Assembly (NCBI GenBank): GCA_029265405.1
Contig: JAJUJI010000001.1
Location: forward strand, 186,001 to 250,000
Origin: Clostridiales bacterium
Lineage (GTDB): Bacteria; Bacillota; Clostridia; Oscillospirales; Oscillospiraceae
Reading direction: 5' to 3'
Length of the DNA: 64,000 nt
Shown: positions 16,789-24,183 of the stretch, in pieces
How positions within the stretch are numbered: the stretch's first letter is position 1
Layout of the letters: the number at the start of each line of letters is the position of its first letter
Translations under genes and position numbers: made by a program
The notes under the pieces: generated by a model
The model's input: only the letters and a program-made list of their open reading frames with translations
What the model was told of the DNA's origin: nothing
Database searches by the model: none

Positions 16789-17460
16789 ATGAAAAAATAC
16801 CTTGATGTCTTAAAAAAAGCCGAACTCTTTCAGGGGATAAGGGAAACGGATCTGATGCCTCTGCTGTCGTGCCTGTCGGCTAAACTGAGGCACTATGACA
16901 AGGGAGAGTATCTGCTGGCCGGGGGCGAGAAGACAAGCAGCTTCGGGCTTGTCCTGTCGGGGCGCGTCCAGGTAGCCGTTGACGATTTTTACGGAAACAG
17001 GACGATACTTGCCCAGGAGGAAACCGGAGGCCTGTTCGGCGAGTCTCACGCCTGCGCCGGCGCAAGCTCGCCAAACGACGGTTTTCCGTTCAACGTATCG
17101 GCGGCCGAGGACAGCGACATCATGTTCATAGACTGCTGCAAGCTGTCCTCGCCTTGCACAAACGCCTGCGGCTTTCACAAGCAGCTCATACAGAATCTGC
17201 TCGGCATAGTGGCGAGGAAAAATATCGCTCTGACCCAAAAAATAGAGTTTACCTCAAAGCGAACGACGAGAGAAAAGCTCTTGGCCTATCTTTCGGCCCA
17301 GGCGCAGAAGGCCGGCAACAGCCGCTTCGCCATACCTTTCAACCGCCAGGAGCTGGCCGATTACCTTTCGGTGGACCGCAGCGCCATGTCCGCGGAGCTT
17401 AGCCGAATGAGAAGCGACGGGCTACTTGTATACAATAAAAACCAGTTTGAGCTTTTGTGA
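16789..17460 (+). CDS. Crp/Fnr-family regulator, HcpR-like
   Basis: This 223-residue protein has an N-terminal cyclic-nucleotide-binding-type barrel (residues ~15-120, with GEYLLAGGEKTSSFGLVLSGRVQV) and a C-terminal winged helix (FNRQELADYLSVDRSAMSAELSRMRSDGLLVY). FNR-type N-terminal Cys ligands are absent. A cluster of Cys occurs in the hinge region (DCCKLSSPCTNACGF), as in several clostridial relatives, and could bind metal or react with NO. It is divergent from the ferredoxin-cupin-hcp operon, so it is probably its NO-responsive regulator. The ATG at 16789 is preferred because the upstream in-frame ATG at 16744 would place coding sequence across the operator. No strong Shine-Dalgarno is visible. 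Confidence 0.82.
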   Translation: MKKYLDVLKKAELFQGIRETDLMPLLSCLSAKLRHYDKGEYLLAGGEKTSSFGLVLSGRVQVAVDDFYGNRTILAQEETGGLFGESHACAGASSPNDGFPFNVSAAEDSDIMFIDCCKLSSPCTNACGFHKQLIQNLLGIVARKNIALTQKIEFTSKRTTREKLLAYLSAQAQKAGNSRFAIPFNRQELADYLSVDRSAMSAELSRMRSDGLLVYNKNQFELL

Positions 17461-17472
17461 TTCGGCTTTGCC

Positions 17473-17502
17473 AAAAAAGGGGGCGGGCCGAAGCCCGCCC
17501 CC
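17473..17502. terminator. Terminator between convergent regulator and membrane-protein genes
   Basis: A perfect 10-bp GC stem (17479-17488 with 17493-17502, loop CGAA) is preceded by six A, which gives a U-run for minus-strand transcripts; it probably also slows plus-strand transcription. Confidence 0.8.
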
Positions 17503-17512
17503 TTACGAAAGC

Positions 17513-17953
17513 TCAATCATTTGTTTTGTATAATGCGAACGTAAGCTTTACCCCGGCTATGCAGTCGGCCAGCAGCAGCAGCGTATATGCGGCGATGAGC
17601 GCTGCGACCAGATTGAAAACGGCCCCTTCCGCGGCGATTTTGCCTGAAGCCAGACCGGTCAAAACCGCCGTGAGCTGCCCGGCCACGAGAAAGACGGCCA
17701 TAAGCAGCGAGACCAAGCATATGAATTTGCAGAACCTTCGCGAGATATACGCGCCGATTATCAGCATTATCGCCCCCAGGACGGCGGCGGGGAACAGCTC
17801 CGCCGGCAGCAGCCAGTCGAACAAAAGGCGCTTTTCCGCGGCGGAGCCGATTACCGCCGCAGCAGCGGCAAACAGAAGCGGAAACCAAAGAATTACGGCG
17901 CCAAGCAAGGCAAAGAGCTTTGCCAGCTTGAGTTTCGCGGCTGCGTTTTTCAT
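17513..17953 (-). CDS. Small four-helix membrane protein, function unknown
   Basis: This 146-residue protein is very hydrophobic and Ala/Leu-rich, with four predicted transmembrane helices (about residues 12-36, 48-68, 75-98 and 110-135) and a basic N-terminus. I do not recognise a family. The start is supported by GGAAGGGACGG upstream. The plus-strand open frame covering the same DNA (17457-18119) is Ser/Ala-rich and lacks a ribosome-binding site, so I consider it a shadow. It stands alone between terminator and divergent flavodoxin-like gene. Confidence 0.65.
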   Translation of the reverse strand: MKNAAAKLKLAKLFALLGAVILWFPLLFAAAAAVIGSAAEKRLLFDWLLPAELFPAAVLGAIMLIIGAYISRRFCKFICLVSLLMAVFLVAGQLTAVLTGLASGKIAAEGAVFNLVAALIAAYTLLLLADCIAGVKLTFALYKTND

Positions 17954-18136
17954 TTCCGTCCCTTCCTTCCGGCCGAAATTACCGTCATTAATTTATAATT
18001 GCCGTATAATTACATTATCATATTTTTCTAATAAAGCAATAATCAAACCGGATTATTTTGTGCTCATACAGGCCCCCATATTAAATGGAAACGCGGCGGG
18101 GCGGTATGAACAGCAATAAAGCAAGGGGAGGCTCTT

Positions 18137-18643
18137 ATGAAGGCTATAGTATATACGTCCAATACGGGCTTTACAAAGCGATATGCCGAGCTGCTTTCAA
18201 AGGAAACGGGACTGGACGCCTATGAGCTTGAGGAGGCGTCAAAAAAGCTTGACGCGGGCGCGGAGGTCATTTATATGGGCTGGCTTATGGCCGGCTCCAT
18301 TAAGGGCTACAAAAAGGCGGCTAGGCGTTACAGGATCAAGGCGGTCTGCGCCGTGGGAATGGCCAGCCCCAAGGATAGCCTGGCGGCGGAAATAAAAGCC
18401 CGAAACAAAATAATCGGCGCGGAGGTCTTTTATCTTCAGGGCGGCTTTGACATGGACAGGCTGCGCGGCGTCTATAAGCTTATGATGAAGGTTATGATAA
18501 GCGCGGTCGGAAAGGAGCTGGCGGCCAAGGCCGAAAAAAGCGATGAGGACAGGGAGCTGCTCGAAATGACTAAAGCGCGGGTTGACAAGGTCGGGGCCGA
18601 AAACCTGGCGGACATCGTCGGCTGGTATAAAAGGGGAGCATGA
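18137..18643 (+). CDS. Flavodoxin-domain protein
   Basis: The 168-residue protein opens with MKAIVYTSNTGFTKRYAELL, the strand-loop-helix of flavodoxins in which TSNTGFTK is the FMN phosphate-binding loop. The IYMGWLMAGSIKGYKKA segment corresponds to the second FMN-contact loop. A C-terminal helical extension (~115-168) is typical of short flavodoxin-domain proteins related to protoporphyrinogen oxidase HemG. It is a cytoplasmic electron carrier or FMN-binding reductase; the partner is not evident. AGGGGAG precedes the ATG. Confidence 0.8.
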   Translation: MKAIVYTSNTGFTKRYAELLSKETGLDAYELEEASKKLDAGAEVIYMGWLMAGSIKGYKKAARRYRIKAVCAVGMASPKDSLAAEIKARNKIIGAEVFYLQGGFDMDRLRGVYKLMMKVMISAVGKELAAKAEKSDEDRELLEMTKARVDKVGAENLADIVGWYKRGA

Positions 18644-18673
18644 CCGGACTCCGGTTGGGCGCTGCAAAACCGG

Positions 18674-18707
18674 CAAAAAAAGAAGGAGGGCGCTCGCCCT
18701 CCTTCTT
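18674..18707. terminator. Bidirectional terminator between flavodoxin and NifX-like genes
   Basis: A perfect 12-bp stem (18680-18691 with 18696-18707, AAGAAGGAGGGC / GCCCTCCTTCTT, loop GCTC). The A-run at 18674-18680 supplies a U-run on the minus strand. Confidence 0.85.
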
Positions 18708-18720
18708 GGCGGATTGCCGC

Positions 18721-19077
18721 TCAGTGTCCGCATTCATGGCTGTGCTCGTGCTGATGGCAAATTGAGCCGGAGGACTTCAATTCGCCCCTGAGGTATTTTT
18801 CAACAGCTTCCTTTGCGTTTCCCGAAGCGCCGGTTATGACCTCGACATTTCTCTCGTTGAACATTTCCACCGCTCCGCCGCCCATGCCGCCGCTGATAAT
18901 TACGCCGACTCCCCTGTCGGCTAAGAAATTGGGAAGAAAACCGGGCCTGTGCCCCGGGTTGTCTACGGACTCCGAGGCAATAATCTTGCCGTTTTCGACA
19001 TCGTAAATGTTGAAGTTTGCGCAATGTCCGAAATGTTCGGCTGCGTCTGCGCCCTGGCTGGCCACCGCGATCCTCAT
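18721..19077 (-). CDS. NifX/NifB-like dinitrogenase iron-molybdenum cofactor domain protein
   Basis: This 118-residue protein has the NifX fold: MRIAVASQG start, DAAEHFGHCANFNIYD with the conserved HFGH-C motif, and an IISGGMGGGA strand. These bind Fe-S or Fe-Mo cluster precursors. The C-terminus is a His/Cys-rich tail (CHQHEHSHECGH) that could bind metal. No nitrogenase genes are in the window, so a general Fe-S or metal-trafficking role beside Mrp is more likely. Its start overlaps the Mrp gene stop by 4 nt (ATGA), indicating translational coupling. Confidence 0.88.
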   Translation of the reverse strand: MRIAVASQGADAAEHFGHCANFNIYDVENGKIIASESVDNPGHRPGFLPNFLADRGVGVIISGGMGGGAVEMFNERNVEVITGASGNAKEAVEKYLRGELKSSGSICHQHEHSHECGH

Positions 19078-19922
19078 TTGACAGCTTCCTCCTTTTTGGT
19101 CAGTATTTTATCGATATCGTCGAACCAGCAGCCTTCGAAAAGCTCTATCGCGCCCTTGTCGCAGGCGGCTGATATTTTGGGGTCTATGGGCAGCCTGGCC
19201 AGCACCGGCAGGTTATGGCTTTTCGCAATCTCGTCAATGTGGCTATCGCCGAAGACCTTGTAGTCCCTGCCGTTGTCCGGGCATCTGAAGTACGACAGGT
19301 TTTCAACCAGGCCAAGGACGGGGATGTCCATCATTTCGGCCATCTTGACCGCCTTAGAGACTATCATGGAAACAAGCTCCTGGGGAGAGGTCACGATGAT
19401 CAGGCCGTCAATGGGCAGTGACTGGAAGACCGTGAGGGGTACGTCGCCTGTGCCGGGCGGCATGTCCACAAACATGAAATCCACCTCCCCCCAGACTACG
19501 TCTGTCCAGAACTGCTTTACGGTGTTTCCGAGTATGGGGCCCCTCCAAATAACAGGGTCGGTTTCGTTTTCGAGCAGCAGGTTGACGGACATTATCTTTA
19601 TCCCGGTGGCGCTCTCCACAGGATAAAAGCCTACGGAATCGGCGGAGGCCCTCATGTTGTTTACGCCGAAGGCCTTCGGGATGGAAGGCCCGGTTATGTC
19701 CGCGTCCAGCACGGCCACGCTGTAGCCCGCTCTTTGCATGGTTACGGCCAGCATGGCGGTTACGGAAGATTTGCCCACTCCGCCCTTGCCGCTTACTACT
19801 CCTATCACCCTGCCTATGCTGCTGAGCTCGTGGGGCTTTTCCCGGAAATCCGTTTGCTCGGCCCTCCTGTCGGAGCAGCTTTCCCCGCAGCTTTCGCAGG
19901 CCTGGTTGCACTTTTCGCTCAT
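19074..19922 (-). CDS. mrp: Mrp/NBP35-family P-loop ATPase, iron-sulfur carrier
   Basis: This 282-residue protein has a deviant Walker A GKGGVGKSS near residues 45-53, the ADITGPSIPKAFG switch region and a DMPPGTGD Walker B-type motif. The N-terminus holds a Cys cluster (CNQACESCGESC), as in NBP35-like members, and a later ENLSYFRCPD supplies another Cys; the usual second Cys of the CxxC pair is not evident. Family members assemble and deliver [4Fe-4S] clusters. The ATG at 19922 has AAGGAG upstream; the longer open frame to 20033 runs into the MBL gene and lacks support. The order is MBL, Mrp, NifX-like on one transcript. Confidence 0.9.
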   Translation of the reverse strand: MSEKCNQACESCGESCSDRRAEQTDFREKPHELSSIGRVIGVVSGKGGVGKSSVTAMLAVTMQRAGYSVAVLDADITGPSIPKAFGVNNMRASADSVGFYPVESATGIKIMSVNLLLENETDPVIWRGPILGNTVKQFWTDVVWGEVDFMFVDMPPGTGDVPLTVFQSLPIDGLIIVTSPQELVSMIVSKAVKMAEMMDIPVLGLVENLSYFRCPDNGRDYKVFGDSHIDEIAKSHNLPVLARLPIDPKISAACDKGAIELFEGCWFDDIDKILTKKEEAVK

Positions 19923-19933
19923 ACTAATCTCCT

Positions 19934-20767
19934 TCAAAATAGTGTTACAATATCGCCGGTCGATATATAGCTTATCCTGCCGCCCATAACCGCTTTCAAG
20001 CGCCTGTAGGCCTCCGTACCGGTGCAGTGGCAAGTATAATACCTCGTTTCCTCGGAAAGCTCTGAAAGCAGCCTTCCCGTTTCATCGACTGTTTCGGCCG
20101 CCTCGCTCTCTCCCGCGCTTTTGCTGTACATGTGGAAGCCGGCTACGACGCAGTCCGGATAGCGCCCCTTCAGTTCCCTGAAACGCGCCAGTATATTCAG
20201 TATGCCCCTATGGGAGCAGCCGGCAAGCAGGCAATATTTCTCGCCGAGACAGACAATCAGGCTCTGCTCATGGCCAAAATCGTCCGGTTCAAAGACTCCG
20301 TTTTTAAACGACAGAAGCCCGGCATTGCCGGACGGAAGACGCATGGCGCCGCCCGGGGCGGTGAACAGCTCGAGCTCATCGTCGATGCTCAGGCCGTCCC
20401 CGCAGAATATGAGCCGCTCGCTTGCGGCAAGTTCGGGGTCAAGGCCGATATAGGCCTTTCCGCCTTCCGCCCTTTCGGCGTAGTGGCCGCCGAAGGCTTT
20501 TTCATGAATATATATATCGGCTTTTGAGTTTATCCGAAGGAAGGCGCGTATGCCTCCGCCGTGGTCGTAGTGTCCGTGGGATATGACCGCGACGTCCGCC
20601 TCGGTCAGGTCTGCGCCCATTTGCCGGGCGTTTTCAATAAAAACGCCGCCCGCTCCCGTGTCGAACAATAGCTTGTGCTTTTTCGTTTCAATATACAGGC
20701 TGAGCCCGTGCTCGGCCCTGAAGCCGTCCGCTGCGGCGGTGTTTTCAGCCAATACCTTTACGAGCAT
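19934..20767 (-). CDS. Metallo-beta-lactamase-fold hydrolase
   Basis: The 277-residue protein carries the SHGHYDHGGG metal motif (H-x-H-x-D-H) after LLFDTGAGG, plus downstream His residues (AGCSHRG, GFHMYS, CHCTG). The pattern and length match the MBL subgroup often annotated as dihydropterin-aminobenzene phosphate synthase-like. Zn- or Fe-dependent hydrolase chemistry is expected; the substrate is unknown. It is first in the MBL-Mrp-NifX operon and is preceded by a near-consensus promoter. Confidence 0.85.
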   Translation of the reverse strand: MLVKVLAENTAAADGFRAEHGLSLYIETKKHKLLFDTGAGGVFIENARQMGADLTEADVAVISHGHYDHGGGIRAFLRINSKADIYIHEKAFGGHYAERAEGGKAYIGLDPELAASERLIFCGDGLSIDDELELFTAPGGAMRLPSGNAGLLSFKNGVFEPDDFGHEQSLIVCLGEKYCLLAGCSHRGILNILARFRELKGRYPDCVVAGFHMYSKSAGESEAAETVDETGRLLSELSEETRYYTCHCTGTEAYRRLKAVMGGRISYISTGDIVTLF

Positions 20768-20809
20768 TAGACCGCCTCGCTGTTTTTGACATATGCCATT
20801 AATATCTTT

Positions 20810-20837
20810 ATTATACAGCTTTGCTGGCTTATGTCAA
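20810..20837 (-). promoter_or_regulatory. Promoter of the MBL-Mrp-NifX operon
   Basis: On the minus strand TTGACA (20832-20837) and TATAAT (20810-20815) are both perfect, with a 16-bp spacer, 43 bp before the MBL start codon. Confidence 0.8.
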
Positions 20838-20864
20838 TAACGAAGGCATAAAATTCTGGCGTTC

Positions 20865-20893
20865 TTTACATCTGCCGCTTATGAGGCTATAAT
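20865..20893 (+). promoter_or_regulatory. Promoter of the acyltransferase gene
   Basis: TTTACA (20865-20870) and TATAAT (20888-20893) with a 17-bp spacer, 43 bp before the start codon at 20937. It is divergent from the MBL promoter. Confidence 0.75.
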
Positions 20894-20936
20894 CGATGTG
20901 CGATAACGTGTGCCGTATCTGCGCGGGGAGCTGCCG

Positions 20937-22454
20937 ATGAAAAAAACCGAATCCGATTTCAAAAATTATGCGGAAGCCTTGCCGGAGAAAGAAAAAACGC
21001 TTCTTGCGGAGTATTTGTCGCGCCTGTCTCAGCATATATGCCTGCCTAAAAAGCAGAAGAGGGACATGCTGGAGGACTTTGAAAAGGCGCTGCTTTATTA
21101 CCGAAGCGCGGGACTGCCTCTCAGTGAGGCGCTGAAAAGGCTCGATTCCCTGAACCTGGGCGGCTTTTATGCCAGGCCGCCCATATTATGGTGTCCTCTG
21201 GACGACGCAGCAAAAATATATCCTATGTCGATGAAGCGGCATCAGATGGCCGTGTTCAGGCTGTCGGTATATCTGAAGGAGGATATAGTGCCCGAGCTGC
21301 TTCAAATCGCGCTGACATTTACAATAAAAAGATTCCCGAGCTTTGCCATGACGGTAAAGAACGGCTTTTTTTGGCACTATATGGACGCGGCGAAGCGCCG
21401 CTACGCAGTTTTGCCGGAAACCGAGATACCCTGCAGCCCCTTGAAGGTCTACGCCTCGGGCTCCACGGCCTTCAGGGTCGTATATTTTAAAAACCGCATC
21501 AGCGCCGAATTCTTTCATGTCCTCACCGACGGGACGGGCGGCATGGTTTTCCTGAAGACTCTGGCCGCCGAGTATCTCAGGCTGCGCGGGTATGAAGTGG
21601 AATGCGGAAGCGGAGCGCTGGACATTAACGAAGCGCCCTCGGCGGGCGAAACCGCCAACGAGTTTATCAAAACGGAAAAAAACGAAAGGACGGCGGAGGC
21701 CGGGCCGGAGCAAAAGGCCGGCTTCCGGGATGAAAGAGCGATTCCCATGAGCGGCAAGCTTGCCTATCACAGGCCCTGCCAGGTCATACACTTCGAGCTG
21801 GACAGCTTTGCCCTGAAGGCGGCCGCAAAGGCAAAGAACGCCACCGTGACGGAGTATATGCTGGCCCTGATGTTCATTGCCGGGAAGTTTGCCACCGAGG
21901 AAATGAAAGGCAAGATACAGATACAGGTTCCCGTAAATATGCGCAAGTACTACCCCTCGGATACCCTGCGCAACTTTACGCTTTACTGCAATATAAAAAT
22001 ACCCATAGTCGATATCGGAAACATAGACGGGCTCCTGCCAGAAATCAGGCGGCAGATGCAGGCAAAGGCTTCCAGGGAATCCATGAGCGAGATGATGAAC
22101 TCCGCCGTCAGGCTGGTTAAGACGCTCAGGCTCGTACCGTTGTTTATTAAAAGGCCGGTCGCGCAGCTCATATACGGCTTTTTGGGAGATAAGGTTTTCA
22201 GCAACACCCTTTCAAATCTGGGGCAGATATCGGTACCTCCGGGTATGGAGAAGTACGTGGAAAAATTTGACTTCGTGCTGGGGACCGCCGTTACAAACAG
22301 GGCGGCGTGCTCCATGGTCACCTTCGGCCGGATTGCTGTCTTAGCGGTTTCAAAGCTGACGCCCGACCCGTCCTTTGAGGAAAAAATGTATATGCTGCTG
22401 AAGGAAGGCGGTCTTGACCCGCAGGTCAAGGGAAGCGAGCTGTATGGATATTGA
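20937..22454 (+). CDS. CoA-dependent acyltransferase/condensation-fold protein
   Basis: The 505-residue protein has the chloramphenicol-acetyltransferase/condensation fold. The active-site motif is FHVLTDGTGG near residue 205, corresponding to HHxxxDG with the first His replaced by Phe and the catalytic second His kept. A second family motif, the DFGW-type channel strand, is seen only loosely at FDFVLGTA. The N-terminal ~70 residues form a helical extension (DUF-like, with KKQKRDMLEDFEKAL). It resembles bacterial alcohol acetyltransferase homologues, which transfer acyl groups to alcohols or glycolipids. The ATG at 20937 has GGGGAG 7 nt upstream. The following membrane-protein gene overlaps its end by 11 nt. 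Confidence 0.75.
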   Translation: MKKTESDFKNYAEALPEKEKTLLAEYLSRLSQHICLPKKQKRDMLEDFEKALLYYRSAGLPLSEALKRLDSLNLGGFYARPPILWCPLDDAAKIYPMSMKRHQMAVFRLSVYLKEDIVPELLQIALTFTIKRFPSFAMTVKNGFFWHYMDAAKRRYAVLPETEIPCSPLKVYASGSTAFRVVYFKNRISAEFFHVLTDGTGGMVFLKTLAAEYLRLRGYEVECGSGALDINEAPSAGETANEFIKTEKNERTAEAGPEQKAGFRDERAIPMSGKLAYHRPCQVIHFELDSFALKAAAKAKNATVTEYMLALMFIAGKFATEEMKGKIQIQVPVNMRKYYPSDTLRNFTLYCNIKIPIVDIGNIDGLLPEIRRQMQAKASRESMSEMMNSAVRLVKTLRLVPLFIKRPVAQLIYGFLGDKVFSNTLSNLGQISVPPGMEKYVEKFDFVLGTAVTNRAACSMVTFGRIAVLAVSKLTPDPSFEEKMYMLLKEGGLDPQVKGSELYGY

Positions 22455-23013
22455 GTATATCTATCCGCAAATAAAAAAAAGAAAGCGATTTTGGGACAGG
22501 TTCAGATATGTAACGCGCCTGTGCTTCATAGGCGCGGCTTACGCCGCGCCCATAGTCAATATAAGCGTTGGCGGCAGGCCCTGGAGCCTCATAGTCCTGT
22601 GGAGCTTATGGCTGGCGTGGTGGCTCATATCGCCGCCTCTGGTGGAGTACAACCGCATCAGCCAGACGGCAAGGACGCTGTTCAACGTTTGCGTGCTTCT
22701 GATAATCATAGATACCGTCTACGCCTTCGGCTGGGGCAGCTTCGTGATACCTATAGTATGCTTCGGCACCCTTGTGCTGATAGGGGTTTTGTTTCTTTCG
22801 GATTTGACCAAGCAAAGGCAGAACATTATGCCCATGGTTTGGCTTATTATAGCGTCCATACTCGGTATAATATCCTCGCTGATAGGCTGGCCGAAAATGA
22901 ACTGGCCCATGATAGCGCTGGGGTCCACGGCCTTCGCGCTTTTGATTGTATGCGTCGGCATCCTGCGCAAGGATATGCTGACCGAGCTGAAAAAGAGGTT
23001 CCATATCAAATGA
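22444..23013 (+). CDS. DUF6320-type multi-helix membrane protein
   Basis: This 189-residue protein begins MDIEYIYPQIKKRKRFWDRF and then has about six hydrophobic helices with a positively charged end. It overlaps the acyltransferase gene by 11 nt, so the two are translated together. I recall this family (DUF6320) as a frequent downstream partner of alcohol acetyltransferase-like proteins in Firmicutes; the function is unknown. A membrane anchor or acceptor-lipid handling role is a reasonable inference. Confidence 0.72.
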   Translation: MDIEYIYPQIKKRKRFWDRFRYVTRLCFIGAAYAAPIVNISVGGRPWSLIVLWSLWLAWWLISPPLVEYNRISQTARTLFNVCVLLIIIDTVYAFGWGSFVIPIVCFGTLVLIGVLFLSDLTKQRQNIMPMVWLIIASILGIISSLIGWPKMNWPMIALGSTAFALLIVCVGILRKDMLTELKKRFHIK

Positions 23014-23472
23014 GGCGGTTACGGAAGGCTTGTTTCTTTTAGGGCGGCGGCCTGCGCCGCGTGATGAAATTCGACCTGCCGCACGGCGGCGTGACTTGAT
23101 TGTTTGCGGAAAGTTTACCATTTGCTCCTTTACAAAATACGGCATGGGCGCTATAATGCCGACAAAGATTCACAAAAATTTGCATAAGAAACATCGGCGT
23201 CAAGCGTTAGGCAGCCGCACTATATTTGAGACGCGCCGCCCCGAGCTTGAAGCAGGCGGCGATATCCGGCCGCGCGGAGAGCCGCGATTTTAATCCGATT
23301 TTAAGGCTTTTGCCGTTGGTTCCTAATGCGCCGTGTTTTATAATAAATAAGCGACACGGCGGCGGAACGGAGCGGTACGGAAAGCGTCCGGCTGCGCGCG
23401 AGTGATTGGCACAGGCCGAACGGAGCATAATAAAGCATATAAATATTAAATGGCGCCGGTGGATTCAGCTTG
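23014..23472 (+). promoter_or_regulatory. Non-coding gap with two promoter-like elements
   Basis: These 459 bp lack a credible gene; the open frame 23030-23293 has no ribosome-binding site or recognisable product. TTGGTT-17 bp-TATAAT lies at 23316-23344 and TTGGCA-16 bp-TAATAA at 23406-23433. Either could drive the TVP38-GT2 pair that follows. Confidence 0.55.
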
Positions 23473-24183
23473 ATGAAAAAAGATAAAGCGCGGGAAGAAA
23501 AGAATAAAACACAAAAAGCGCTGAGCATATTTGTTCTGACTCTGTTTGGAATTTTTGTACTGGCGGTTTCATGGTTTGCCGGCAGGCCGCTGGTGAGGTT
23601 CGTATCGGCTCCGGAGGCCTTCCGCGCGTGGGTGGACGCCAGCGGGGTCTGGGGCAGGCTGGCCTTTGTCGGAATGGTCGTGCTTCAGATAATTATTGCC
23701 ATAATACCGGGCGAGCCGCTCGAAATAGGCGCGGGCTACGCCTTCGGCATGCTTGAGGGCACGCTCCTGTGCATGGCCGGGGCGGCCCTGGGCAGCGCGG
23801 CGGTCTTTTTGCTGGTAAGGCGTTTTGGCGTCAGGCTTGTTGAGGTGCTGTATTCCCGCGAGAGGATCATGTCTTTGCGCTTTTTGAGGGACAGGAAGAG
23901 GATGAAGGTATTGGCCTTCCTTATCATGCTGATACCGGGCACGCCGAAGGACCTGCTGTCGTATTTCATGGGGCTTACGGATATAAAGCTCTCATCCTGG
24001 CTACTGATTGCTACGGCGGCACGAATCCCGTCGATAGTTACTTCCACAATGGGCGGGGGCGCGCTTGGAATGAAAAACTATCAATTCGCCGCCCTGGTTT
24101 TTGCCGCAACCGTGGTTCTCAGCGGAGCAGGCTTTTTTGTTTACAAAAGGATAGCAAACGTTCGAAGGGGGGACCGCCGATAG
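23473..24183 (+). CDS. TVP38/TMEM64 (VTT domain) membrane protein
   Basis: The 236-residue protein has a charged N-terminus, a first helix near residues 18-38, and the VTT/SNARE-associated core: IPGEPLEIGAGYAFG followed by GAALGSAAVFLLVRRFG and the LIPGTPKDLLSYFMGLT motif. These paired re-entrant Pro/Gly motifs are diagnostic for the DedA/TVP38 superfamily, some of which act as lipid flippases or scramblases. It abuts the GT2 gene with no gap, suggesting a role in glycolipid or envelope polymer handling. ATG 23473 is chosen over the adjoining TTG. Confidence 0.85.
   Translation: MKKDKAREEKNKTQKALSIFVLTLFGIFVLAVSWFAGRPLVRFVSAPEAFRAWVDASGVWGRLAFVGMVVLQIIIAIIPGEPLEIGAGYAFGMLEGTLLCMAGAALGSAAVFLLVRRFGVRLVEVLYSRERIMSLRFLRDRKRMKVLAFLIMLIPGTPKDLLSYFMGLTDIKLSSWLLIATAARIPSIVTSTMGGGALGMKNYQFAALVFAATVVLSGAGFFVYKRIANVRRGDRR

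Noticed and set aside
17457-18119. 220-codon plus-strand frame opposite the small membrane protein
   Set aside because: Ser/Ala-rich product without a start signal; the minus-strand frame has a good ribosome-binding site and clear transmembrane helices.
23030-23293. 87-codon open frame after the membrane-protein gene
   Set aside because: No ribosome-binding site and an Arg-rich product without similarity known to me.
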